Part shown: positions 25,841 to 37,800 of the stretch, one piece after another | How positions within the stretch are numbered: position 1 is the first letter of the stretch | How the letters are laid out: each line of letters starts with the position of its first letter | DNA from: Perognathus longimembris pacificus | Lineage: Eukaryota; Chordata; Mammalia; Rodentia; Heteromyidae | Direction: 5' to 3' | Length of the DNA: 64,000 bases | Assembly (NCBI RefSeq): GCF_023159225.1 | Contig: NC_063172.1 | Location: 47,843,068 to 47,907,067, forward strand | Program-made: the position numbers and the translations under genes | The notes under the pieces: generated by a model | What the model was told of the DNA's origin: nothing | Databases searched by the model: none | Seen by the model: the letters and a program-made list of their open reading frames with translations, nothing else

Positions 25841-26412
25841 GGACTCTATGGTTTCCCTCACAGGGAATAATTATCACAGGTTTAGACTAGTCACAGCAGA
25901 GGATCACAAGGGCCCAATAGCTGTACCCTTATGAACACAGAAGATGATGCTAAGTAAAATGAACTCAGTAATGAAAATTAACTAAGTAAAATGAATTTTA
26001 TGGAAATGAGTGTTAAATCACTGGTGTAATTACTTTCAACATGCCATGTGAAACTGTAGCTTCTTTTGTTGATGATCCACTTGTATCCCCATCTGTGGTT
26101 GTACCCGCACTATCACTGTATCTTATCTGAGTACATTGGAAACTGTATATATTTGTATTAGAACTAGGGAAGTGAAAGGGAATATCAAAATCAAGAGACA
26201 AATGATAAAAATACAAATGACTCCAAAAGCAATACTTGCAAAACCATTTGGTGTAAACCAAGTGAACAACTCATGGGGGGAGAAGGAAAGGGGGAGGAGG
26301 GAGGAAGGAATAGAGAAGATAAAAAATAGTACAAGTAATGTACCCATGGTCTAACATATGAAACTGTAACCCCTCTGTTCATCACTTTGACAATAAATAA
26401 GTAATTTTTTTA

Positions 26413-29400
26413 AAGCAGGTAGTTGCTTGTCAAGCGGGTGAATCATCAAAGACTTGTTGCAGATAAAGCAGTTTACTTCAGTGTGTATTTCCCCATTGGC
26501 ATATAATGGAATAGCATTTGCTTTGACATACTGAAATTTTTAAAATAGTTTTAAATAGTGTTGGTTAAAATAGAAAATATGCAAAATGACTGATGTAAGT
26601 ACAGACAGCATTATATTATTTTGACACAAAGACATAAGTATTCTCTCAAAATTCAAATTGTTACTTAAATGTAATTCTAGTTCAAGAAAGTATTTTAGGA
26701 AAATACTTGCCATGCCTGCAACTCCCTTCACTTTCCAAGACATGTTATACTTACGTGCTATAAGATCTGAGCATATTTTATATTATTAGCATACTTGGCC
26801 TTTCTTTTTCTTATTTTCTTCTAAAATTAACTCTGTTGCTCATAAATTATATTCTCAGTAGTGCATACTAACTCTCCATTTCTATATGTATGACAAGTCA
26901 AGTAGACTAAAACAATACTCACTTGTTCAGGAACAATGATACATGCTCAGCATTATTTAAAAGTAGTAGAAAATATGAGTTGAGGCCTGGCTGAAGGAGG
27001 CAGGTTCGTCACTTGGGGCTATAGCTTACCTTGGCCCCTTCCTGCCTTCCCCTTTCCTCCTGCTTCCTGGTCAGCATGATGAAAGATGCTCTGGTCATGT
27101 CATGCTGTTTCAGTCATGGTAGACAGATACATCTCAAACCAGGAGACAAAACCAAATAATTCCTTTTAAGTTGTTTCTTGCTTACAGCTACATATAGGTA
27201 ATTTAACAGAAAAGCTGAATATGATAGCTAAAATTTTTCATTGTCAATTTAGGAAAAGGGTTTTTAGGAGTAATTTTGTATCAGCTGTGAAGTGACATGG
27301 CTGGATTTGATTTTGTACTCTATCATCCATCTATTTGTTATCTTAAAAAAGCTAATAGATAACATCTACTCTTTATCCTTGTAAAATGAAGATAACAATA
27401 ATATATCATGTAATCACCATATAGATAATTGAAAAATATGCACCTGAACTTCATTAAGTCACGTAGCTAATGGAAGAGTAGTTTTAATGATACTGCTGCT
27501 TTTTCTGTTATTTTTTCATTATCTTATTATTAATAATTGCTATAATTCACATTGCCAATATGACTATCACAAATTTCATGTGAAATGTTTAAGGAATAAT
27601 AAAAGTTTATGGTATTATCTGCTATGACCTGTAACCACAGTATATATGTAAGATTTTGAGTAAATGTGTTTGTGTGTGTATATATATGCACTAAATAGAG
27701 TGTGTATGTATGCATACATACATGTTTATATATGTACATGTACATATATATATTATATGCAGAAGCAGACAGTAAATTGAGAAGCCAGGAGATAATGTTT
27801 GTGAAATATGTGTGTGTGTGTATGTGTGTGTATAAATTGCTTAATAAACTAGAAAACTGAACATTATCTAAATAAGCAACTTATTTCATGTAAATATATA
27901 TGCAAGTATATGATTATATTATAAGAAATTCAAGTAAATTTTCTATTAATATCAAAACTCTTATACACTGAGATTATTCTATTGTTTACATAAAAATTCT
28001 AGTACATTTTACAGAGGTTTAAAACCATGAAACACAGTCTAACTTCTTTTGATGACAAACACAAGTATGTACAAATTTCTGATGACAAAGTAAGTTATTT
28101 TCCTATAGATATTTCAAACCAGAATTTTAAATTTAAAAGAGATGTTTTCCGAAGAGCATATGTTCATAGACCCAGAGATGTGAAGCCATAATCTGACCAA
28201 TGACATCCAGGTCATGGGTAAACATATGGTCTGCCACACTGGTTCAATTAGCCATCCATCAATGTAATTGCATGCTACATCAGGAGAGGGAGTCTCCCAC
28301 CACTGTGGGTCAGCATCCTCTATTAAACTTCACAGTAAACTCATCACTCCGCTATATCTTATTTGGTTATTGTCTTCAATAAATTAAAAAAGTACATTTG
28401 GTATTGTTATACATTATTTTTTATTCTCTAAAGGAGGACAAATTTGACCTCAAAAACTGATTTTTGATTGCTGATTAATAGATTATTATATTCATAATAA
28501 AGCTGATGTTAATAGTAAGCACAATTTGCAAGTGAGGGTATTAATCAGTTAATTAATCATATTAATGTTGAAATGATAAAGGTACAGTTTCCATATAATA
28601 CATATTGTGTATGAAGTTAACATATTAAGCATGTCTAAGAATTGAAATAATGAAATAAACTTATTCAATGTTTGTAAACATTGAACCATTTTGGAATACC
28701 TTATATGGTATAATAATGCTAAAAAACTGTTAAATTAACTTTTTATTAATTATTTGCAAGAATTAACCTAGATAATAGTGAACAGACTTAAAATCATGAG
28801 AAAAAACTACAGCATTATATTAATACTTGAGCAAGACATATGTACTGAGACAAGAAATACCAGATTCTTTGCAGGTTTCGTGTTTTGAGAGTCACATGTC
28901 ACAAATAGTCTCGGGTAAATAACATTAGGTGAATTTATCCATAAGCTTTAATGTAAAGGGAAACACTTGGAAAGGTTTTATTGTCACAGATACATACTGC
29001 CACTTATATTTTGTATGATCCCATTAACTTTGGAGGCAGAGTTTTGACCAGTCCTATTCCTGTATGATCCTTAACACATAAAAAAATATTGTTTATAGAT
29101 TCATTTTTCTACTTTTTTCAAAATATGACATTCTTCTGCTATGGCTATTTCATTGTCCATCATGTACAGCTTTACTCTAATAAGAATATATTACCAGCAT
29201 TTCCTTGCAAAATTCATGGAGATTCTACATGGATCTTCTAGATCAAGTTTACAGGTAAAACTGCTATTTAGGGCTTCTCATCTGCATAAAATCATTCTTT
29301 TACATGAACAACCATTAGTCATCAGAGTCAAATTAAATACAAATTATGTTACCTAGCAAAATGGCTATGAATTTAACTATTGAAAGTGTTGATCAGGAAA

Positions 29401-29812
29401 GACAGCAACTTGAACTGTATTAACTTCATTAATGCAACATGCTGAACAGCACCACTGCTGTGAAAAATAGTTTGGTTATTTCTTTTAAATTTAAACATGC
29501 ACCGAGAATATGGCCAACGGTCATAGTGTTATCTACAGGAAAATGTCTTTGCAGGAATTCCCTGCTTACATATTTGAGGGTAATGAGATGTCATGTTAAC
29601 AAGGAAGTCTTACTTGATTAAAGTGGAAGAGGTTAGTTTTGTTCATTTTGCAAAAATATGTGCACTTTCCTGATAGTTACCCCCATTAATGACTAGTTGT
29701 GGGAATCTATGGAAATCTGATGACCTGTATAAAATGGACTGTCTTTGGATGAGAAGTAAAATAAAAATATTTGCTGCCTAGCTAGCATCATATATTATTT
29801 ACAAAGAATTGT
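26413..29812. other. Mostly unique AT-rich sequence
   Basis: No gene recognised. 27,340-27,440 has a MIR-like 'CCTTGTAAAATGAAGATAAC'. 26,990-27,190 weakly resembles the 3' part of a rodent LTR ('GCTTCCTGGTCAGCATGATG', 'CCTTTTAAGTTGTTTCTTGC'). TG/TA-rich simple sequence lies at 27,666-27,760 and 27,810-27,833. 28,170-28,395 ends in 'CAATAAATTAAAAAA' and could be a retroposed tail, but I cannot name it. Confidence 0.45.
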
Positions 29813-29935
29813 GTAGCCAGGCCTGCTGTTCCACATCTATAATCCCAGCATTTGGGATGTGGAAGCAGGAGAATTTTGAATGGGCTGCACAGTGAGATTC
29901 TATCTCAAAATAAAAATGTAAATAGATAAAATAAG
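29813..29935 (+). mobile_element. Monomeric B1-like SINE
   Basis: 'TAGCCAGGCCTGCTGTTCCA', 'ATAATCCCAGCATTTGGGAT' and 'GTGAGATTCTATCTCAAAAT' follow the 7SL-derived B1 layout, with no right-hand Geo monomer. Old and diverged. Confidence 0.75.
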
Positions 29936-30084
29936 TAAATAAGTCTATAAAAGGTTGTCTATTGTCGTTACAACTTTCATATTTGCAAAAGCTTGAGGTA
30001 AATGGGATACATAAACCTATGTGGAACTGGTTGACCCGGAGTGGTTGGAAAGGGAGAGATAGAGTAAAAAATGTCATAAGTGCT

Positions 30085-30160
30085 GACATGGAGTAGCTCA
30101 GTGCTCCAAGACTTGCCTACCATGAGCAAAGCCTTGGAATCAATTCCCAAAATATCCAAA
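30085..30160 (+). mobile_element. ID-like (tRNA-related) SINE fragment
   Basis: 'GGAGTAGCTCAGTGCTCCAA' and 'TTGGAATCAATTCCCAAAAT' resemble the A- and B-box halves of an ID-type element without the second monomer. Short and diverged. Confidence 0.5.
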
Positions 30161-30301
30161 TTGGTTTTAAAGAAATTATAAACACACTATTCTCCTGGCC
30201 CTATAATATATACATATAAATATAAATACATAATACATATATGTATGTATGTATATGTGTACATATGTACATATATGTGGCTTATGGCTATATATGTGTA
30301 T

Positions 30302-30314
30302 GAATATATATCTA

Positions 30315-30365
<51 letters not shown>

Positions 30366-30384
30366 ATATATATATATATATATG
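30302..30384. repeat. (TCTA)n / (TA)n microsatellite
   Basis: About 14 TCTA (GATA on the other strand) tetramers followed by about ten TA units, in a wider AT/ATGT-rich stretch from 30,205. Confidence 0.97.
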
Positions 30385-31602
30385 AATATGTGACCATGTA
30401 GCTCAAGTAGCAGTTAAGGTTGAATTTAAACCTAATCCCTATTTGAAAAAAATGGTTTCTTTTTAGTCTTCTGATTGAATCTCTGTTTCCAAAGGAAGGA
30501 TTAACCATGGAGAAAAATCCCAATAGTGACTTTAATGGTCATAATAAATAATAAAAAAGAGGTAGCAAGAAATAAAGGGTTCATATGTTAGGGATCTCTT
30601 TACATTCTGAAAGTTTTACTTTTCTTTCTTGAGGTTTAATTTTCTATCATCTTATGTAAATATGTTCATACTAGGGTATCATGTGTTCTTGTTAATACTT
30701 GCTCACCTGGTTATGTTAAAATAATAATATCAATATTGTGAACCAGATGGTCAGCAAGACATCTACAAGATGTCAAGATAATTCAATTTATCAATGCCTT
30801 TGAGGAACCGGACATTACAATACTGGCTGAAATGATAAACAGATAAGGACAACAGATTCCAAAGCAATGCATAAATGGTATACAAAATAATCCAGAAGCC
30901 AGTAACAGATCCTGGAGCCCAGGAAACACGGGTTTTCTATTGTTGCATAAAAACAGGAAGGAAATATAGTGACAGAACACTCTCCACTTCTCATCTCTCA
31001 ATTTCTTTGGATAAGAACTCTGAGCACACTATGTCCACAGAGTTCCTCTAATCTTTTTCCTACAAGGACAAAAAAATTAAGATCTACCTTCCTTTTCAGA
31101 ATAGAATTTGCTTCCCAATTACACAAGTTACCACCAGCCTTTGAATTTTTTCAGGTATGTAAATGAAAAGTCTGTGTCTCAGCTAAGGGTTGCCTTTATC
31201 CCTCTCTAAGGCCTTTCTCTAGCAGTTGAATATATCTTCTACATCTCAGGCCACCAAATGTGTTTGAATTCTGTCTTACTTTTCTTTTCATTACAGTAGT
31301 GTTCTTTTTTATTCTATAGCAGACAATTCAGGAAAATCTCCTTGGTTTAAGGTTCAAAATATTATTTACATATGCAAAGTCCTTTGGACTAGTAACATGA
31401 CTTAAACACAGATTCTAGGGAATAGGCTATGGACATCTTTGGACGGCATTAGTATGCCTACAATACAAAACCTTGCATAGAAATCACTAAAAGAAAACAA
31501 ATAGAAAAAAAAAAGAAAGGTTTTTATCTGTAGGAACATTCTTCAGTGCTAGTTTTCCTGTGCTTGCTCTAGGCTTGGCTGTGTGAATAGTAGCTTTTAA
31601 AA
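30385..31602. other. Unique sequence
   Basis: Nothing recognised; frames here lack protein family motifs. Confidence 0.5.
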
Positions 31603-31858
31603 ATTGAGTAATGAGGGCTGGGGATATAGCCTAGTGGCAAGAGTGCCTGCCTCGGATACACGAGGCCCTAGGTTTGATTCCCCAGCACCACATATACAGA
31701 AAACAGCCAGAAGCGGCGCTGTGGCTCAAGTGGCGGAGTGCTAGCCTTGAGCGGAAGAAGCCAGGGACAGTGCTCAGGCCCTGAGTCCAAGGCCCAGGAC
31801 TGGCCAAAAAAAAACACAAAACAAAACAAAACAAACAAAAAAAAACATTGAGTAATGA
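31603..31858 (+). mobile_element. IDL-Geo dimeric SINE with 12-bp TSD
   Basis: Near-consensus SINE at 31,615-31,846 with a mixed A/CAAAA tail. Perfect repeats ATTGAGTAATGA at 31,603-31,614 and 31,847-31,858. Confidence 0.95.
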
Positions 31859-32525
31859 TAGTGAAAGATCATTTGAAATATCTTCATAAGACCAAAATGT
31901 GTTTTGCCCAACCCAACTCCTTAAATCTATTCTCTTTCCTTTATATTCTATGTTTCAGACTTAACAGTTCATTGATTGAAAATTGACTGTCATATAGTCA
32001 TCCCTGTATTTGTTTCTTTTACCCGTTTCTTCTACATTCCCACACACAATCATCCAACAAACCACATTATTTATTTTGCAATATTCTTCTTTAATCATTT
32101 CGAATACAAAAAAGGTTCAGTGGTTTCATTCGTGTTACCTGGGCTTGCTCAAAAATATATGAACCCCAAATCTAAATTTCAAAACAATAACACATGTTTC
32201 CCACAACCAGACAATTAAGGCTTGGTGGGAAAAAAAATGTCCGTTCCTTTTCTATCTGGCATTAATTGAGGCAGTTATAAACCAAAAATTATATATTTGC
32301 TTACTCACCACATCAGCTTGAGTGGACAAATCCACTAGAACTGAGGTGGACATCTTTTTCTCTTTCTACAAGGACATCACCATAATCTGGTGGTTGTATA
32401 TCAAGGAACATTGTATGAAAATAGACCTCAAAGGGAAGCATTTATCAAGCTCTCATTTACATCACACTTGTTCTAGTCTCTTGCCCAAACCTAGGCATAC
32501 TCGAAGTCATATGATCAAGCTCAGG

Positions 32526-32564
<39 letters not shown>

Positions 32565-33630
32565 GTGTGGTTGTGTGTGTAAATACATGACTAACAAAAA
32601 GTATATTTTCATTACAAAGGAGAAAATACCAGATAACCATATAAGCCTATGTTGTCTAGGGCTTTATTCTCCTCCTACATGACACTATATTCTTCTGTTA
32701 TCTTCTAAATTGGTGCAGAATCTCATCTGATGATGATGCCAGGATTTACTCAGATGATAAGGATATTCTGAAATGGCACTTCTCAATCCATTTTTATATT
32801 ATTATAAATTCTGTTACAGATAAAATATACATTGTTATACATTTAGACTAAATAGAAGATTTAGGGACAAAAAAAATCACATACCAGTCACTCCCACTCA
32901 AACAGGGAAGGAATTGTTCTACTGTACAGCAAGCAACTTTAAAATCTCCCTGAACATAACCCTTTTTTTGTTCAGGTCCCACCTTTACCTACTTGAAGTG
33001 TTCATAGTAACTATTACATCATTCCTTTTGGCTTTTAATCTATCCTCTGAGTTTTATTTTTGTCAAGCTCATTTCACTCTTTTTTTTAAAAAATAAGAAT
33101 TAGCTTACATTTTCCATAGAAAATGTTCTCAACCTTCTTCCTTCTCATGAAAATTTTCCTTTGTGAACTACCCAACACTGTTAGTGTGAATTGATTGTTC
33201 CACCAATGATTTTCAAACCTTGATTGAAGATGCTAGAAAAACATTTTTAATATTCTTAGATGCTTCTTCATCTAGTTCCCCTAAGGCACATCATTTGACC
33301 TCTCTAAAGTGTTTCAAAATGGTCTTCCCTCCAATCTGAGGCTTAATGTTGGCTATGAAGCCAGGCATTACTGCTAGCTCTCAGAATTTTATTTTTCCTC
33401 AAGTTAATTTTGAATGTTAAGAGCCATTTGCTAGGCAATTCTGGAGATTGGAAACAATTTGGCTTTTGTAATATTGCAGGTCATAACTTTTTATGTTTCC
33501 TTTAAAATCTACTTGTATACATAACTAATATTTCTTTATCTTGTCTAACCTCTCTTCAATTTTATGACAAGAACAAAGAAGCATCTCGTGGCATTTTGGA
33601 TATCCTTTCCAGAAATGTTAGTCAGACTAC
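31859..33630. other. Unique AT-rich sequence with one microsatellite
   Basis: A (GT)n array with GC interruptions lies at 32,525-32,580. Otherwise no gene or clear repeat. Confidence 0.55.
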
Positions 33631-33660
33631 TGATACATTTTTTTTTCTTTTTTTTTAAAT

Positions 33661-34104
33661 TTAATTTATTTAATAATTGAGCACAAATTTTTTTGACAAG
33701 GTGTTTTACAAAAAGGGTACAGTTACATAGTAGGGCAGTGTGTATATTTCTTGTGATATCTTACACCCTGTTTTTCTTTCCCTTCTCTAGGTCAGGTAGA
33801 CATATATACAATATACAATGTATCAAGAACATATTCAGTAGCCACGTGGCCAAACCCAAGAAAATTCGCCTAGGGATTTAAATGTAATGTCGACATTAGA
33901 CCATATGGCGACAGTAGTCTTATATGAATGTACACACATAGCTTTTGAGCTATTGTATTCCACTGAGAGGTCAATTTTTGACCTTTATATGTTGAGTAGT
34001 TGTTTGGTTTTAGTTACATACTGTTGGGTCGCTGCCCCAATTCTGTGGGAAATACCATTTGACAAGCAGTTTTTGGTTTCACAGACCTGGTCTCTACTGT
34101 CTCT
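33661..34104 (-). other. L1-B 3'UTR, distal part
   Basis: Shares high identity with the plus-strand L1 at 49,455-49,880: complements of 'CAGAATTGGGGCAGCGACCC' and 'ACAGGGTGTAAGATATCACA'. It lacks the long G-rich tract of family A and has no homology to the A or C 3'UTR by eye. It is separated from the rest of the 3'UTR by the nested insertion to its right. Confidence 0.88.
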
Positions 34105-34115
34105 CCGTTTCCCTT

Positions 34116-34149
<34 letters not shown>

Positions 34150-34503
34150 TAAATCTTATTTAATTCATACACATTTTAGAAATAACTTTTATTAATAACA
34201 GACATTATATGATGCATCCATTGATAAATTAAACTGCTAGATTAAGAAGAATTTCAGAAAACTAGAATAAATAAACTTTGAAGAGCTAGTTACATTAATC
34301 AAAAAGTCAAGTTTAAAGAGCCCAATAGCTATACCTTTATGAACACATAAAATGATGCTAAGTGGAATGAACTCCATGCTATGGAAACAATTGTTATATC
34401 ACAGTTGTAACTACTTTCAAAGTCCCATCTGTAGCTGTAGCTTCTATTATTGATGATGTTCTTGTATCACCTTCCTTTGGTTGTACCTACACTATCTCTG
34501 TAA

Positions 34504-34534
<31 letters not shown>

Positions 34535-34845
34535 CTCAAATTTTTATTTTCAAACTGACGTACAGAGAGGTTACAGTATCATACGTTGGGCGTTGGATAC
34601 ATTTCTTGTACTGTTTGTTGCCTTGTCCCTCATGCCCCCCTCCCTCCTCCCCTTCCCTCCCCCCCGCCCAGTTGTTCAGTTCACTTACACCAAACAGTTT
34701 TGCAAGTATTGCTTTTGTAGTTATTTCTCTTTTTTTACCCCGTGTCTCTCGAATTTGGTATTCCCTTTGAATTTCCTACCTCCCTGATATATGACTGTTA
34801 AGAAAGGGAAACGGTTTCCAATATAGGAAACCGTTTCCCTTTCTT
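34105..34845 (-). mobile_element. Nested L1 family A insertion with two poly(A) tracts and 15-bp TSD
   Basis: CCGTTTCCCTTTCTT at 34,105-34,119 and 34,831-34,845 is a perfect TSD inside the L1-B 3'UTR. Reading the minus strand 5' to 3' between them: a 39-40 bp inverted copy of the adjacent target (34,819-34,780); about 235 bp of L1-A 3' end; a 29-base poly(A) (34,534-34,506); about 362 bp of other sequence (34,505-34,144); and a second poly(A) of about 24 bases abutting the TSD. The inner segment includes an L1-A 3'UTR piece in the opposite orientation and an ATTAAA about 16 nt before the second poly(A). This fits a 3'-transducing L1 insertion. Confidence 0.85.
34144..34505 (-). other. Candidate 3'-transduced segment
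   Basis: Lies between the two poly(A) tracts of the nested insertion. 34,144-34,317 is unrecognised AT-rich sequence. 34,318-34,505 is plus-strand L1-A 3'UTR ('GCCCAATAGCTATACCTTTA' to 'ACACTATCTCTGTAATC') that stops exactly at the inner poly(T). It was probably genomic sequence downstream of the source L1. Confidence 0.7.
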
Positions 34846-34865
34846 AACAGTCATATATCAGGGAG
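34780..34865. repeat. Perfect 40-bp inverted repeat with 6-bp loop
   Basis: 34,780-34,819 is the exact reverse complement of 34,826-34,865, with AATATA between. The right arm is genuine L1-B sequence (ORF2 end/3'UTR) and contains the right TSD. The left arm is an inverted copy of it at the 5' junction of the nested insertion. Confidence 0.97.
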
Positions 34866-37800
34866 ATCATGCCCCTTTGTTTTCTGTGTTGTAGGCTTGT
34901 CTCCCTCAACATTATTTGTTCAAGTTCTGACCATTTCCCTGTGAATAACAATATTTCACCATTCCTAATCGCTATGTAGTATTCAATTGTGTATAGGTAC
35001 CATATTTTTTGGATCCATTCATCTGTGGAGGGGCATCTAGGTTGTTTCCATATTTTGGCTATTGTGAATTGTGCCGCAATAAACATGGAAGTACAAATGT
35101 CTTTTTGATATCTTGGGACTTGCTGTTTAGGATAGATGCCTAGGAGTGGTATGGCTTGGTCATAGGGTAGGTCTATATTGAGCTTTTTGAGAAACCTCCA
35201 TACTGTTCTCCAAAGTGGTTGTACTAATTTGCACTCCCACCAACAATAGAGAAGGGTTCCCCTTTCCCCGCACCCCCTCCAGCATTTGTTGTTGCCTGAG
35301 TTCAGAGTATAGGCCATTCTAACTAGGGTGAGGTGGTATCTCAGGGTTGTTTTTATTTGCATTTCCTTTACTAACAGGGATGTTGAACATTTCCTCATAT
35401 GTTTCATTGCCATTTTTATTTCTTCTCTTGTGAAGTCTCTCTTTAGCTCCTTTGCCCATTTCCTAATTGGTTTATTGGGCTTGGAGGAGCTTAGTTTTTT
35501 GAGTTCTCTGTAGATGACCGTTATTAGGCCTTTGTCTGTTGCTGTTTTGGTAAAGATCCTTTCCCATATGGTTGGCTATCTTTCTGTTCTGGTGGCTATG
35601 TCCTTAGCTGTGCAGAAACTTTTTAATTTGTAGTAGTCCCATTTGTCGAGTCTCTCCCCTATTTGTTGTGCCCCAGGGACTATATTCAGAAAGTTCCTTC
35701 CTGTGCCTATAAGTTCTAGTGTCTTTCCTACTCTGTCCTTCAGTAGTTTCAAGGATTCAGGTCTGATATTGAGGTCCTTGATCCATTTTGAGTTGATCTT
35801 GGTGCATGGTGATAGGCTTGGGTCTACTTTGAGTTTTCTGCATATGGCTGCCCAGTTCTCCCAGCACCAGTAGTTGAAGAGGCTCTGTTTATTCCATTGT
35901 ATGTCTTTAGCTCCTTTGTCGAATATCAGCTGACTGTAAGAGTGTGGTTTTATTTCTGGATCTTCAATTCTAATTCAATGGTCTTCCGATCTGTTTTTAT
36001 ACCAATACCAGGTTGTTTTTGTTATGATGGCCCTGTAGTAGAGCTTGAACTCTGGTATTGTGATACCTCCTGCGCTGCTTCTTTTGCCTAGAATTGCTTT
36101 GGCTATTCTAGATCTTTTGCTGTTCCATATGAATTTATGGATTGCTTTCTGTATTTCAATGAAGAATGTGACTGGTATTTTGATAGGGATTGCATTGAAT
36201 TTGAATAACAATTTGGGCAATATGGCCATTTTCACTATATTGATTCTGCCTACCCATGAGCATGGGAAGTCTTTCCATCTCCTTGTGTCTTCTTTGATTT
36301 CTCTTGTTAGATTTTTATAGTTCTCATTTAATAGGTCCGTCACGTCCTTGGTTAAGTTGATCCTAGGTAATTTATTCTTTTTTTGGCTACTGTAAATGAA
36401 ATTGTTTCCATAATTTCCTTTTCTGTTTGTACATTGCTGGTGTACAGAAAAGCTGCTGACTATTGTGGATTGATTTTGTATCCTGCTACTTTGCCAAAAT
36501 GGTTTATTAGGTGTAGGAGTTTGAGGACTGAGTTTTTTGGGTCCATCTGATATAAGATCATGTCGTCTGTGAATAGGGATAATTTAATTTCTTCCTTGCC
36601 AATGTGGATCCCTTTGATGTCCTCCTCTTGCCTTATTTCTATGGCTAGGGATTCCAGCACTAAGTTTAAAAGAAGAGGGGAGAGTGGGCATCCTTGTCTT
36701 GTTCCTGAGTTTAAGGGGAATGATTTAAGTTTCTCTCCATTTAATATGAGGTTAGTACTTGGTCTGTTGTGTATGGCTTTTATTGTTTTGAGGAATGTTC
36801 CATCTATTCCTGTTCTCTCCAGAGCTTTTAATAAGTATGGATGTTGCATTTTGTCAAAGGCTTTTTGGGCATTGACTGAGATAACAATGTGATTCTTGAT
36901 TTTAGTTCTGTTTATGTGGTGAATTACGTTGATTGATTTACGGATGTTGAACCATCCTTGTGACTGTGGGATGAAGCCTACTTGGTCATGATGTATAATT
37001 TTCTTGATCAGTTTCTGGATCCTGTTAGCTAATATTTTATTGAGGAGCTTTGCGTCTGTGTTCATTAGTGATATTGATCTGTAGTTCTCTTTTTTTTTGT
37101 TGGGTCTTTGCCTGGTTTAGGAATGAGTATGATATTAGCTTCATAGAATGAGTTTGGGATTTCTCCCTCTGTTTCTATTTCGCGGAAGAGTTTGAGGAGT
37201 ATTGGTATTAGCTCCTCACTAAAGGTTTTATAGAATTCGTTGGTGAATCCATCTGGGCTTGGGCTTTTCTTTTTTGGGAGGTTCTTGATTACCCCCTGTA
37301 TCACACTGTAAGTTATTGATTTATTTAGTTGATTTATTTCTTCTTGGTTCAGTTTGGGCAGTTTATACTTCTCTAAGAATTGATCCATTTCTGTAAAATT
37401 ATTGTTTTTTACTGAGTAGAGGTTCTGGAAATAGTTCCTTATGATTGTTTGAATATCGTGTGTACTTATTATAATTTGTCCGGTGGAGTCCCTGATTTTA
37501 CGTATATGAGTCTCTTCTCTTCTTTTTGTTGTAAGTCTTGGGAGGGGTCTGTCAATTTTATTTATTTTCTCAAAGAACCAGCTTTTAGTCTTATTTATTT
37601 GTTGAATGGTCTTTCTATTTTCTTTTCTTTTTTTTTTCAAATTTTTATTATCAAACTGATGTACAGTAAGGTTCAGTTTCATACGTTAGGCACTGGATAC
37701 ATATCAGATTTATCTTTTCTTTAATCTTTGTGTTCTCTCCCCTCCTAGTCATTTTAGATTCAATCATTTCTTGTTTCTCCAGTTGTTTTAGTTTCATCGT

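Larger units (their letters stand above)
23929..26412 (+). mobile_element. Second L1 family A copy with inverted 5' segment
   Basis: The 3' part is plus-strand L1 from about 24,490 ('[20 protein letters not shown]') to the 3' end near 26,400 ('CTTTGACAATAAATAAG'). The 5' part, 23,929-24,490, is inverted and encodes RT sequence on the minus strand. In L1 order the inverted piece ends at '[11 protein letters not shown]' and the plus piece starts about 35 codons later, so a small deletion lies at the breakpoint. It abuts the first inverted L1 with about 20 bp between. No clear TSD was found. Confidence 0.87.

Noticed and set aside
30085..30160. Possible tRNA gene
   Set aside because: It has only box-like halves of an ID-type SINE, with no cloverleaf pairing that I could draw. 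The ID-like SINE heads elsewhere were rejected as tRNA genes for the same reason.
33693..34195. Two plus-strand frames of 62 and 102 codons
   Set aside because: Antisense to the L1-B 3'UTR, and the second ends in the nested poly(T).
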